Made by a program: the position numbers and the translations under genes
Source of the DNA: CAYGUK01 sp964352985
Lineage (GTDB): Bacteria > Pseudomonadota > Gammaproteobacteria > JAHCLG01
DNA length: 38,467 nt
Direction: 5' to 3'
Assembly: GCA_964352985.1 (NCBI GenBank)
Contig: CAYGUK010000032.1
Span: 1-38,467 of the forward strand
Part shown: positions 24,259 through 32,261 of the stretch, in pieces
Layout of the letters: each line of letters starts with the position of its first letter
How positions within the stretch are numbered: position 1 is the stretch's first letter
The notes under the pieces: model-generated
Databases searched by the model: none
The model's input: only the letters and a program-made list of their open reading frames with translations
What the model was told of the DNA's origin: nothing

Positions 24259-25008
24259 ATGAAGATTGTCGCGACTAATACCTACTTATATATAATATTT
24301 GAATCCTTTTTTGAATTTAATACAGTAAATGTGAGCTGTCATAATATTTTAGCTTTTTCCAAATTCAAACCCGAACAAGACAACCAAATATATGAATCAC
24401 AAATTCTAAAATTAAACCGTCAATATCTTCAAAATAATCATGATGAATTAACCACTTTAGTAAACAGTTTTTTCAGTGTTCCTATAAAAATGAGACAAAA
24501 ACTATTCAATCAAATTCAAAGCGAATACTTATTTTATTTTAACAGTAAAACACCTACAAGATTTTTTGCTTTTACAAATAGCAAACTTGTGTTGATATCG
24601 CACTATTATAATAGTGGTAATATAGGTATTGATAATTTTATTAAAAGTATCTATCTACAAAATCCAAATACCCAGTGGATGAATATTGCTGATCTCATTT
24701 TTAAGCGTAGTCGTAAACGCATAATATCAGCGCTTTATGAACATACCGAAGAAAGCCTTAACACGTTAATTGAAGTAGCGATGAAACGTGATAGACCTGC
24801 AATGACATCTGCCAGAGAATACGAAGCTAAAATGAAATATAGAAATCATGGTGTGTATCTAAACGACGATGATGAAGAGGAACCTTTTGAATTAGAAATA
24901 CCAATCACAATTCCAGAGCCTACAAATAAAAAAGCTAAATTAAATCCTCTTAAACAACCGAAGAAAAGTAAACGTAAAACCACAAAAACAGTTCGTTTTA
25001 AACCTTAG
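24259..25008 (+). CDS. Hypothetical protein with strongly basic C-terminus
   Basis: A protein of 249 residues from the ATG at 24259, or 270 from an in-frame TTG at 24196; neither has a clear ribosome binding site. The body is soluble and aromatic-rich with no recognised domain. A short acidic run (DDDEEEPFELE) is followed by a Lys/Arg-rich tail (KKAKLNPLKQPKKSKRKTTK then TVRFKP) resembling a bipartite nuclear-localisation signal or a nucleic-acid-binding tail. It ends one base before the stop of the convergent SDR gene. In a host-associated lineage such a tail could target a secreted protein to the host nucleus; this is inference only. Confidence 0.55.
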   Translation: MKIVATNTYLYIIFESFFEFNTVNVSCHNILAFSKFKPEQDNQIYESQILKLNRQYLQNNHDELTTLVNSFFSVPIKMRQKLFNQIQSEYLFYFNSKTPTRFFAFTNSKLVLISHYYNSGNIGIDNFIKSIYLQNPNTQWMNIADLIFKRSRKRIISALYEHTEESLNTLIEVAMKRDRPAMTSAREYEAKMKYRNHGVYLNDDDEEEPFELEIPITIPEPTNKKAKLNPLKQPKKSKRKTTKTVRFKP

Positions 25009-25009
25009 A

Positions 25010-25879
25010 CTATACTAATTGATTGACACTATATTTTAGTGCCTGTTGCAATCCAAACTCTAAGTTTACAAATTTAAAATCCGTTAGATAACTTAGTATT
25101 TTCTGATTATTTAATCGTTTAGAAGAACTCAAAAACTCACGCATCATTGGACTTGCCTTTTTATAAAATTCATCATACTCGATTTCTTCAGGCATCGGTT
25201 TATTTAAAATCTTAGCGAGCATAATTAGCGAATAACCCATTTTATAAGCATGACCATCAGAAATATTAAATATCTCTATCCCTGTCAACAGAAGCGCTAG
25301 TCGTTTTGCAATTTCCACTAAATCGTTAACATAAACAAGATTGATATTGGGCGCTTGTTGCTGATTGATGATAGGTTTGTTATTCATGATTTTTTCAAGT
25401 GGAATACGATCAGGCCCATAAATTCCACTGACTCGAAGCAAGGCTAATGATATTTCATGTTTATCGCAAAATTGGTGTAACGTCAATTCCGCATGTGCTC
25501 TTCGAAATTGCCGATCACTTTGGGGCTTTATTTCTGTTGTTTCATCTATCCATTGTCCATTTGAATTTCCATAAACCCCACTACTCCCAAAATAAATGAT
25601 TTTATTGGGTCGTATTTTTAAATTGTTGACAAACTTTTTTAATAGTTCATCTTGTTGGCCTTTTTGTTGTGGTGGTATTAAATAATATAAAATCGAATCA
25701 TCTGAGAAAGTGGCGGAATTTAAATTTAATCCGACATCAAAATTGATATGCTGAAAATTTTCATGTGAAATTGAAAAAGTTTGGCTTCGAGAGATTGCCA
25801 CAACACGTTCATTATTTGCTAATAACTTTTTAGCTAAATAATAGCCGCAATAACCGAATCCTAATATTATATGTTGCAA
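25010..25879 (-). CDS. NAD(P)-dependent epimerase/dehydratase-like SDR (YeeZ type)
   Basis: A 289-residue Rossmann-fold protein. The dinucleotide-binding loop is ILGFGYCGYYLAKKLL (residues 4-19). A YFGSSGVYGN strand lies near residues 97-106, followed by GQWIDETTEIKPQ and LLRVSGIYGPDR, the usual extended-SDR/YeeZ landmarks. The classical YxxxK is replaced by RRAHAE at the expected place, as in other YeeZ-like proteins. The start is a TTG at 25879, well supported by AAGGAG five bases upstream. It follows the Rieske gene by 20 bases and is probably co-transcribed. It may act on a product of that oxygenase, which is inference. Confidence 0.78.
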   Translation of the reverse strand: MQHIILGFGYCGYYLAKKLLANNERVVAISRSQTFSISHENFQHINFDVGLNLNSATFSDDSILYYLIPPQQKGQQDELLKKFVNNLKIRPNKIIYFGSSGVYGNSNGQWIDETTEIKPQSDRQFRRAHAELTLHQFCDKHEISLALLRVSGIYGPDRIPLEKIMNNKPIINQQQAPNINLVYVNDLVEIAKRLALLLTGIEIFNISDGHAYKMGYSLIMLAKILNKPMPEEIEYDEFYKKASPMMREFLSSSKRLNNQKILSYLTDFKFVNLEFGLQQALKYSVNQLV

Positions 25880-25899
25880 ATTTTCTCCTTAATCTTTTT

Positions 25900-26898
25900 T
25901 TAAAAGTGTTCAAACCAAATTTGATGTTCTGTAGAAATTTTATTAAACCATTGTCGATAATTCATGGCTAATTTATCCGCACTCACTGCTTGATTCCAAG
26001 GTTTAGCCTTTAATTGTAAATTATTATATTGTCCGGTTAACATAGCGATATCTTGATTGACTATTTTGCGACTCATACGCTGTTGAAGTCTATTGATGCC
26101 AGGTATCCATTTTAGCCATTTCATATTTTTATAATAAAAAATGCTATTTAAGCGCATACTTGTTTTTGTTAAAGGTAAACAGTAATGAATTTGCCTTATC
26201 GCTGATTTTTTGAAGAAAAGATCAAAATACACCGTAAATGGTGGATGAAAATAAAATGTTTGTTTTCTTTGATTGTCTTTATAATAAGTAATCGCTTGAC
26301 CGGCTAATCCTGAGGCTACAGGTTCAAGATTGAAATCAATGGGTGCCGCTTTATTGCGTTTTGAAATAGTGCCATCGTGTGCGAAGGGTAAATGTGAAGG
26401 ATCTAATAAATTCTCAATCATTAATTCATGCGGAATATTAATATCGATACTATAATTAAATCGAATCGTATCCGCATCCGTCCACGAATGAAGTGTATCA
26501 AAACATTCATCAATATTCGCAGATTGTTGTGTTGAGCATGGCTCCTCGAGTAACGCAATCCATATGATACTGTGTTTTTCTAACACTGGTTTTGCAATGG
26601 CATTTGCATAAGGAGGAATAGTTTTATCTGGCAATAAAGATGGAATATGTTGACACTTACCTTCTCCATCAAATTGCCAACCATGATAAGGACATTCTAT
26701 TTTGCCATTTTGTATTTTCCCTAACGATAACGGTGTCGAACGATGTGGGCAACGATCTTGTAAGACAGCAACACGTCGAGTCACATCTCGAAAAATGACT
26801 AACGGCTCATTTAATAAGGAGATAGCATAAGATTTATTCATCTTAATATCATCACTAAATGCAATGGGATACCATGTATTAAAAATGTGTTTTGTCAT
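25900..26898 (-). CDS. Rieske 2Fe-2S oxygenase (aromatic-ring hydroxylase/demethylase type)
   Basis: A 332-residue oxygenase alpha-type subunit. The Rieske centre ligands are Cys50 and His52 in DRCPHRSTPL and Cys69 and His72 in CPYHGWQFDG. The mononuclear iron site is in ELMIENLLDPSHLPFAHDGT, with Asn163, Asp166, His169 and His174. This layout fits VanA/PaO-like Rieske oxygenases that hydroxylate or demethylate aromatic or tetrapyrrole substrates. No electron-transfer partner lies next to it; the downstream gene is an SDR. The substrate is not predictable. Confidence 0.87.
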   Translation of the reverse strand: MTKHIFNTWYPIAFSDDIKMNKSYAISLLNEPLVIFRDVTRRVAVLQDRCPHRSTPLSLGKIQNGKIECPYHGWQFDGEGKCQHIPSLLPDKTIPPYANAIAKPVLEKHSIIWIALLEEPCSTQQSANIDECFDTLHSWTDADTIRFNYSIDINIPHELMIENLLDPSHLPFAHDGTISKRNKAAPIDFNLEPVASGLAGQAITYYKDNQRKQTFYFHPPFTVYFDLFFKKSAIRQIHYCLPLTKTSMRLNSIFYYKNMKWLKWIPGINRLQQRMSRKIVNQDIAMLTGQYNNLQLKAKPWNQAVSADKLAMNYRQWFNKISTEHQIWFEHF

Positions 26899-27043
26899 TG
26901 ATTGAATTTATCCAGCATAATGTTCAAAACTAAGCGATTAAAACGATCATGCATCACTTTATCATCTCTTTTAAGGCTATCAAAGCGAAATTTTTATGAC
27001 TATTTCACTTATTGTTATAAAGCTCATCCATGAAACTCAATCA

Positions 27044-27535
27044 TTATTTAATTCCAAGATAAATATCAATCACTGCATTATTCGGATCACTTGCTCTTTG
27101 ATCATAAATTTCAAAATCGGTTTGATAGGTTCTGTTGCCTAAAAACGCTCCGGGATCCATTTGCCAAATCTCTTGCCATGCGGAGATAACAATAGTTGGC
27201 ATTTTACCTTGCGGTGTAGTGAGTTTTAAATATTGGCTTTTTACGATATCAAGCGATTCAAAAATACTGAGATCTTGTTCAGCATTAGATGAAACAGCTT
27301 CGCCAATAAAATAGGTATAATCATCATGTTCTTTATTAACATAATTAGTATAAACCGCATATGTGATCCCGGGATGAATTCTATGATTGATTTTATTGGC
27401 AATTTGATTCATCCAATAATGACTTGCTAATTTCGCAATTTTTGATTTAGCGGGATCTATTTCATCTCGATTATTTGTTCTTGTTGTCAGCCCAATTAAT
27501 TTAATTTCTGATAATTCAACTTTTTCTTGCAACAT
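27044..27535 (-). CDS. Stand-alone GyrI-like effector-binding protein
   Basis: A 163-residue protein made of one GyrI-like/AraC effector-binding domain. It opens with VELSEIKLIGLTTRTNN, has GITYAVYTNYVNKEHDDYTY near 75-94 and ends in the FEIYDQR...VIDIYLGIK strand pair typical of the domain. Such proteins bind small cationic molecules, and E. coli GyrI inhibits gyrase. The ATG at 27535 with GGAG six to seven bases upstream is preferred to the TTG at 27547. The next gene upstream is an AraC regulator carrying the same kind of domain, so they probably answer to the same ligand and may share a transcript. Confidence 0.75.
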   Translation of the reverse strand: MLQEKVELSEIKLIGLTTRTNNRDEIDPAKSKIAKLASHYWMNQIANKINHRIHPGITYAVYTNYVNKEHDDYTYFIGEAVSSNAEQDLSIFESLDIVKSQYLKLTTPQGKMPTIVISAWQEIWQMDPGAFLGNRTYQTDFEIYDQRASDPNNAVIDIYLGIK

Positions 27536-27668
27536 CTTAAACTCCAAAATGATCTGTTAAAATTTAGTGCTAAGGTATATGTTTATCAACTTAGTTAAGC
27601 TCGATAATCGTTATCAGCATAACTGAGCTTTAAAACTAAAACTTGATATTTTGTCTACAATTTAGTGC

Positions 27669-28568
27669 TTATGAATGATTCATTGGAATGTAAATATCGG
27701 TGTGATCACAAAAATAGATTTCAAAATCAAATCCTTGTGTGCGATTTTCTACTTGTTCTAAAAACCAGGTACCATAAATATAATGCCAAGCTTCTTTAAT
27801 ACGATCATTTCTGTCTAATCTAAAGCGCGCATATTTTGAGGTAATAATGTCATGAGTAACAAGTTCGTTTGATGCTTTTATGTTACTCGCCTGTTCACAA
27901 CCGATCGTGTAATCAAATTCATTTTGATCAGTCATGTTAGTATAGACACCATAGATATTTGTCATGCTTAAATTAAAATTTTCATTTAATTTACCTGTTG
28001 AAAAAATACTATTTGCAAAATTACAAATATCTTTGGCTTGTTGTCCGCCTTCAATCGTCGTTTGAATTTGAAAACCCTGTAGCGTGGTATTTTTGAAAAC
28101 GACATAATCTAAATCCAAATTAAAATCCCTTTCAATTAAGCTATTTTCAAAGGTGATGGTTTCTAAATTTAAACGCTCAAATAATAGTTGCTCTTGGCTA
28201 GCATGTCTAAATTGTCGAGGTGAAAGATCATACTTTTGTTGAAATGCTCGAGTAAAGCTTTCGACACTTTGATAACCGGAATCTAGTGCAATATCGGTGA
28301 TACTTTGTTTAGAACATTTTAATAAATAAGCAGCATTTGATAACCGCCGGTTGCGGATATATTCTTTGAGTGTAAACCCCGTCATAAAATAAAATATCCT
28401 ATGCATGTAGGATAATGATTTAAATGCTTCATTAGCCACATCTCTTAATGTGAATTCATTTTTAAGATTCTTTTCAATAAAATCTATTGCTCGTTCAATA
28501 CATTGACGATGATCCATCATTTCTCCCATTATTAGGACAGGCTTTTTTTTAGTTTTCGCATATTTCAC
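27669..28568 (-). CDS. AraC-family regulator with GyrI-like ligand domain (Rob/SoxS type)
   Basis: A 299-residue regulator with its HTH at the N-terminus. Residues about 18-120 form the double helix-turn-helix (FTLRDVANEAFKSLSYMHRI, then DIALDSGYQSVESFTRAFQQ and LSPRQFR). Residues about 150-299 form a GyrI-like domain with IYGVYTNMTDQNEFDYTIG and GFDFEIYFCDHTDIYIPM, related to the neighbouring stand-alone protein. This is the layout of Rob and BltR-type regulators that respond to small molecules. The GTG at 28568 has weak support; ATGs at residues 14, 17 and 18 exist, and the one at residue 18 sits five bases after GGAG and would give a standard MarA-like N-terminus. Confidence 0.82.
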   Translation of the reverse strand: MKYAKTKKKPVLIMGEMMDHRQCIERAIDFIEKNLKNEFTLRDVANEAFKSLSYMHRIFYFMTGFTLKEYIRNRRLSNAAYLLKCSKQSITDIALDSGYQSVESFTRAFQQKYDLSPRQFRHASQEQLLFERLNLETITFENSLIERDFNLDLDYVVFKNTTLQGFQIQTTIEGGQQAKDICNFANSIFSTGKLNENFNLSMTNIYGVYTNMTDQNEFDYTIGCEQASNIKASNELVTHDIITSKYARFRLDRNDRIKEAWHYIYGTWFLEQVENRTQGFDFEIYFCDHTDIYIPMNHS

Positions 28569-28631
28569 TATTTCTTGTCAAATTGATTTATTTAAATCGT
28601 TTGTAACTCACCAAGTTTAAGCTAAAGCGTA

Positions 28632-28779
28632 GAAACGCTGAAAAGAACAGCGTTTCCTTACGCGATGGGGATTCTTAAGGGGAGAATCGCGATTATCCCC
28701 TTAAGTGCCGTTAGCCTGGCTTTGCCAGGGTAGGCAGTATTATCAGGGTAATTATTCAGCATTTATGCTGAATAATTAC
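28632..28779. ncRNA. Array of four hairpins (possible structured RNA or mobile palindromic element)
   Basis: Four inverted repeats are packed into 150 bases. The first is GAAACGCTG/CAGCGTTTC (28632-28640, 28648-28656). The second is CTTAAGGGGA/TCCCCTTAAG (28674-28683, 28696-28705), enclosing the self-complementary AATCGCGATT. The third is TGCC..CCTGGC-TTT-GCCAGG..GGCA (28706-28736). The fourth is a 15-bp stem, GTAATTATTCAGCAT/ATGCTGAATAATTAC (28748-28779). The block is visibly richer in G+C than its surroundings and contains no ORF. GATTCT (28670-28675) can also pair with AGAATC (28683-28688), competing with hairpin 2. It lies between the divergent AraC and GH16 genes. Alternatives are a GH16 leader RNA, a small RNA or a MITE/REP-type element. 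Confidence 0.55.
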
Positions 28780-28829
28780 AATCGTTTTATGTTATATTTC
28801 GTTTAAAGCAACTAAGAAATAAAACGCCT

Positions 28830-29750
28830 ATGAAAATGCCATCAATTATAAAACTATTCGGGTTAATTTATTGTTTATTGACAGTAAGTTTGAGTTTCGC
28901 GCTTACTCAACCACAATCTTATTGTCAAACACATGTTAATCGTTGTGGTCAGAAAATAAATCTTATGGATGAAAATCAATGGATTAAACAAAATGGCATT
29001 CCTTCAGTAAATGGCGAACAAGAAAATTACGTACCAAGTCATGTTGTTTTTCAAAATTCGACACTCTCGATTAATGCGACTGTCAATTCAAAACCCTATG
29101 TGAATAATAATTATGGCTGGCCTGTGATTTATCAATCAGGCAAAATCTATGGTAAAACCACAACACTTAATATTGGTGATCATGGTTTAATTGAAGCAGA
29201 GTTTAAATTGGATCCCAACTATATGTCCGCCAATGATCATGCTTGGCCTGCCTTTTGGTTATTACCAAAAAATTTAGGTGGTTGGCCACGAAATGGTGAA
29301 ATTGATCTTTTTGAATGGGTACATTTGCTCGGCACGAATAATTTTCAAACAACACTTCATGGTGCAAATGTCGTTGGTGGAAGTACTGAAATATTTAAAA
29401 AAATGTCGAATATTGATTTAAGTCAATATCATGACTATGGGATGACTTGGGATGTCACTAAAAATAATAGTAATGCACCCGTCGCAGTAAAATTACAATT
29501 TTTTCTTGATGGTCAACTTTATCAAACTTGGCAATTTAGTTATGTTAATCAACCGACAACCCCTAATGCTATTTTAGGCAATGCCATTTTAAATGGTTTT
29601 AATCCAAGTAAAGGCAATGGCTTTTATCCTATATTTAATTTGGCGATGGGTGGCCAGTGGCCTGGTGAAATTGCGGATAATGTGATTCATTCGCCACATT
29701 TTATTACAATTAGACAAGTTTATTTTTATCAATTAAATCCTACGAATTAA
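28830..29750 (+). CDS. Secreted GH16 beta-glucanase
   Basis: A 306-residue glycoside hydrolase with a signal peptide (hydrophobic stretch IIKLFGLIYCLLTVSLSFA). The GH16 active-site motif is GEIDLFEW with nucleophile Glu157, Asp159 and acid/base Glu162. AWPAFWLLPKN just before it and YGMTWDV further on are standard GH16 strands. Family members cut beta-1,3/1,4-glucans such as laminarin or lichenan. It would be exported and could degrade algal, fungal or protist wall glucans. Upstream lies the four-hairpin array. Its 3' end overlaps the convergent gene by four bases. Confidence 0.88.
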   Translation: MKMPSIIKLFGLIYCLLTVSLSFALTQPQSYCQTHVNRCGQKINLMDENQWIKQNGIPSVNGEQENYVPSHVVFQNSTLSINATVNSKPYVNNNYGWPVIYQSGKIYGKTTTLNIGDHGLIEAEFKLDPNYMSANDHAWPAFWLLPKNLGGWPRNGEIDLFEWVHLLGTNNFQTTLHGANVVGGSTEIFKKMSNIDLSQYHDYGMTWDVTKNNSNAPVAVKLQFFLDGQLYQTWQFSYVNQPTTPNAILGNAILNGFNPSKGNGFYPIFNLAMGGQWPGEIADNVIHSPHFITIRQVYFYQLNPTN

Positions 29751-30277
29751 CTACTTGGATTAGGCGATGTTGGTCTATATGTTTCATAGAGTTTGCCGAC
29801 TCGACTTTTTTTATCTTCAATTAATTGTTGTAAAATTAAATTAACAAGTTCAGGATCACTTGTTATAAAATTTGGATCGTTATGTAAATGTTTATAAATC
29901 TGTTCATCGTTTAAGAAGTATTTAGAAAAATTTTCTCTTAGAAATTCTTCGATCTCGCTATTTTGCATCCAAAAGTCGCCTCCCATACTACATGAAAGAC
30001 ACATGGTTCGTAAATTCCCAAAGCGCCTTAATAAAGAATCAGATATACCATATTCTTTTAAAATCGTTAACGTTTTTTCACCATACTGTTGAGATAAATA
30101 GCGCATTCTCCCAATATGTGAAGGCTTAATCATCCAATCACGGCTAATCTCTACGCCATAAAATGGAAACCAAGTACCACGAGATTGACTGTTAAATCCA
30201 GTTGAAAGATAGAAAGGAATATTACAAACGACGATTATATCTCTATCGTCATAGGCAAATTTAAAATAATTAAACAT
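29747..30277 (-). CDS. Hypothetical protein, 176 residues
   Basis: A soluble protein with no signal peptide and no recognised domain. The N-terminal third is aromatic-rich (GTWFPFYGVEISRDWMIKPS), a CLSC pair lies near residue 93, and the C-terminal part is helical and acidic. It ends inside the last codons of the convergent GH16 gene. The ATG at 30277 has no ribosome binding site. No function can be proposed. Confidence 0.5.
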   Translation of the reverse strand: MFNYFKFAYDDRDIIVVCNIPFYLSTGFNSQSRGTWFPFYGVEISRDWMIKPSHIGRMRYLSQQYGEKTLTILKEYGISDSLLRRFGNLRTMCLSCSMGGDFWMQNSEIEEFLRENFSKYFLNDEQIYKHLHNDPNFITSDPELVNLILQQLIEDKKSRVGKLYETYRPTSPNPSS

Positions 30278-30373
30278 GTTAAAATTCTTATTTTTGTTAA
30301 TTGTTAATTTTTCATGAAAAAACGTTGATGGATTCTAATTTATATAACATAAATGATCAATTTTACTTTAGTT

Positions 30374-30493
30374 TCAATAATAAGAATACTTGCCATACAA
30401 CATGTCAAATTCATCATTAAACCGAGCAATTGTTTTGGCTAATCCTTCATCCAAATATCAATAGCTTATTTGTATAGTCTCTGCAAAATCCAT
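30374..30493 (-). pseudogene. Decayed 40-codon gene fragment with internal stop
   Basis: From an ATG at 30493 the frame reads MDFAETIQISY, a TGA, then YLDEGLAKTIARFNDEFDML and YGKYSYY before TAT-TGA at 30374. In-frame protein-like sequence also precedes the ATG (SLDDL). The pattern fits a small gene killed by a nonsense mutation. The family is not recognised. Confidence 0.4.
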
Positions 30494-30541
30494 TAAATCA
30501 TCTAAACTTATAGCGTAATAATAATTTTTTAGGAGTGGGGA

Positions 30542-31099
30542 ATGGGAAGTGATCTTTTCATTATTGTAAGTGTTCTTATTATCACGATAATACTTTTACT
30601 CTGCTTTTTTTCATTCCGATATGTGTATAAAGGTCAGGCCCTCATCATCTTATTTTTAGGAAAATATCAAAAAACCTTGAATTCTGGATTCATTTTTTTA
30701 ATCCCCGTTATTCAACAATACAAATATGTTGATTTGTTAGAAACTTGTGAGCCCGTCGATTTTATCCGTCAAGAGAATAAAAAAGATGAGACGTATTTAT
30801 TCGAAGTATTCATTTATTCTCAAATCATTGATCCTTTTTTAGCTACATTTGAGAAACCTGATTTCAAATCGTTTGTGATAACTCACATAAAAGAAAATTA
30901 TCAAGATATTGTTTCAAAAGATATCGAAAAAATTGATGACGGAGAAATTAATGAAATTAAATCGAGCATAAAACAAGCGATTCAATCGAAAGCTTCAGCT
31001 TGGGGTATTATTCTTCATCGAATTGAAATATGGAAATATGATGATAACGAAGATTTTGATGATGACGAGTCGTTAAGTGATGATGATGATTTCAGATGA
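30542..31099 (+). CDS. SPFH/Band 7 (stomatin-like) membrane protein
   Basis: A 185-residue protein with one N-terminal membrane helix (about 5-27) and an SPFH domain. KGQALIILFLGKYQKTLNSG followed by FIFLIPVIQQ is the classic stomatin opening, and a beta-rich half (FEVFIYSQIIDPFLATFEKP) and a helix with IKSSIKQAIQSKASAWGIIL follow. It ends in a very acidic tail (DDNEDFDDDESLSDDDDF). Stomatins organise membrane microdomains and regulate proteases or channels. This one is shorter than usual and lacks the long coiled coil, so oligomerisation may differ. The ribosome binding site AGGAGTGGGGA precedes the ATG. Confidence 0.78.
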   Translation: MGSDLFIIVSVLIITIILLLCFFSFRYVYKGQALIILFLGKYQKTLNSGFIFLIPVIQQYKYVDLLETCEPVDFIRQENKKDETYLFEVFIYSQIIDPFLATFEKPDFKSFVITHIKENYQDIVSKDIEKIDDGEINEIKSSIKQAIQSKASAWGIILHRIEIWKYDDNEDFDDDESLSDDDDFR

Positions 31100-31225
31100 T
31101 TAATACAATATCAAAAATTAATTAAAGTCACTGTTGGTATCCAGTAATATTCTATTTACTCTATTTTCTTAACGATATAGTATTCTACAACTGAAAATAT
31201 TATTTATTTTGTGGAGATTTTCAAT

Positions 31226-32230
31226 ATGTTTGATGAGCTATTTACAATTCCTTCGGCATGGACTGCCTCATCTTTAAAAAATAACCCTGATTGGACTTAT
31301 CACTTCACAAACACAGAATTAGCCGAAATTGATCACACACTTAATATATATAAACAAAACCCAGACAATGCTGATTTTTTATTACCCTCTTTACAAAATA
31401 AATTTACTGAGTTTTCAGCGCAGTTAGAAAATGGCTTAGGTACTGTTTTTGTAAAAGGAATCCCTACTGAAAAATATGATGATAACGATCTTGCCTTAAT
31501 TTTTTCAGGTATTGGTTATTATCTCGGTCAATCCGTTTCTCAAAGTACGAAGGGTGAACACTTACACCAGGTTAAAGATGATGGTTATTCATTTTCAGAT
31601 AAAAGAGCTCGGGGCACTAATACCAGTTTTAAATTATGGTTTCATAATGATCCGTGTGATGTTGCAGGATTAATGTGTGTTAGAAAAGCGCACTCTGGCG
31701 GTGAATCGCAAATTGTGAGTTCTGTTTCTATTCATAATGAAATGTTAAAAACGGCGCCTGAATTACTTAAATTACTTTATGAACCTTATTATTTTAAACG
31801 TCATAATGTTAATACGACGCAAGCTTTAGCTTATCATGCCAAACCCATTATGGCTTATCATCAAGGAAAATTTATTTGTAATATCTTACGTCCTCTTATA
31901 GATCAAGCTCAAAGACTTGATGACGTTCCGAAGATGACTCACCAACAAATTGCAGCACTTGATCTTCTCGAATCACTGGCACAGAGTGAAAAATTATGTG
32001 TTCAATTTACCTTACAACCAGGTGATATACTCTTTTTTAATAATTTTGAAATTTTACATTCAAGACTAGAATTTAAAGATGCTGAAGATATCGCTCTAAA
32101 AAGATGTTTACACCGATTATGGTTATCAACAAAAACGAGTCGAGAATTGCCAGAGAGCTTTTTGCCTATTTATCATGATGTGCGTGCCGGCCATTATCGA
32201 GGTGGTATTTTACCAGAAGAACATCAGTAA
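31226..32230 (+). CDS. TauD/TfdA-family Fe(II)/2-oxoglutarate dioxygenase
   Basis: A 334-residue protein. The iron ligands are His140 and Asp142 in WFHNDPCDV and the distal His278 in FNNFEILHSR. The 2-oxoglutarate-binding Arg is in LKRCLHRLWL near 293-297. The CVRKAHSGGESQIVSSVSIH segment is typical of TauD-like enzymes. These enzymes hydroxylate small molecules using oxygen and 2-oxoglutarate. The start at 31226 follows GGAG by nine bases and is preferred to the GTG at 31211. The substrate is not predictable; sulfur scavenging, secondary metabolism and modification of an amino acid are all possible. Confidence 0.85.
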   Translation: MFDELFTIPSAWTASSLKNNPDWTYHFTNTELAEIDHTLNIYKQNPDNADFLLPSLQNKFTEFSAQLENGLGTVFVKGIPTEKYDDNDLALIFSGIGYYLGQSVSQSTKGEHLHQVKDDGYSFSDKRARGTNTSFKLWFHNDPCDVAGLMCVRKAHSGGESQIVSSVSIHNEMLKTAPELLKLLYEPYYFKRHNVNTTQALAYHAKPIMAYHQGKFICNILRPLIDQAQRLDDVPKMTHQQIAALDLLESLAQSEKLCVQFTLQPGDILFFNNFEILHSRLEFKDAEDIALKRCLHRLWLSTKTSRELPESFLPIYHDVRAGHYRGGILPEEHQ

Positions 32231-32261
32231 TAAAAAATAGTTCAATCGCATCTTTGTCTTA

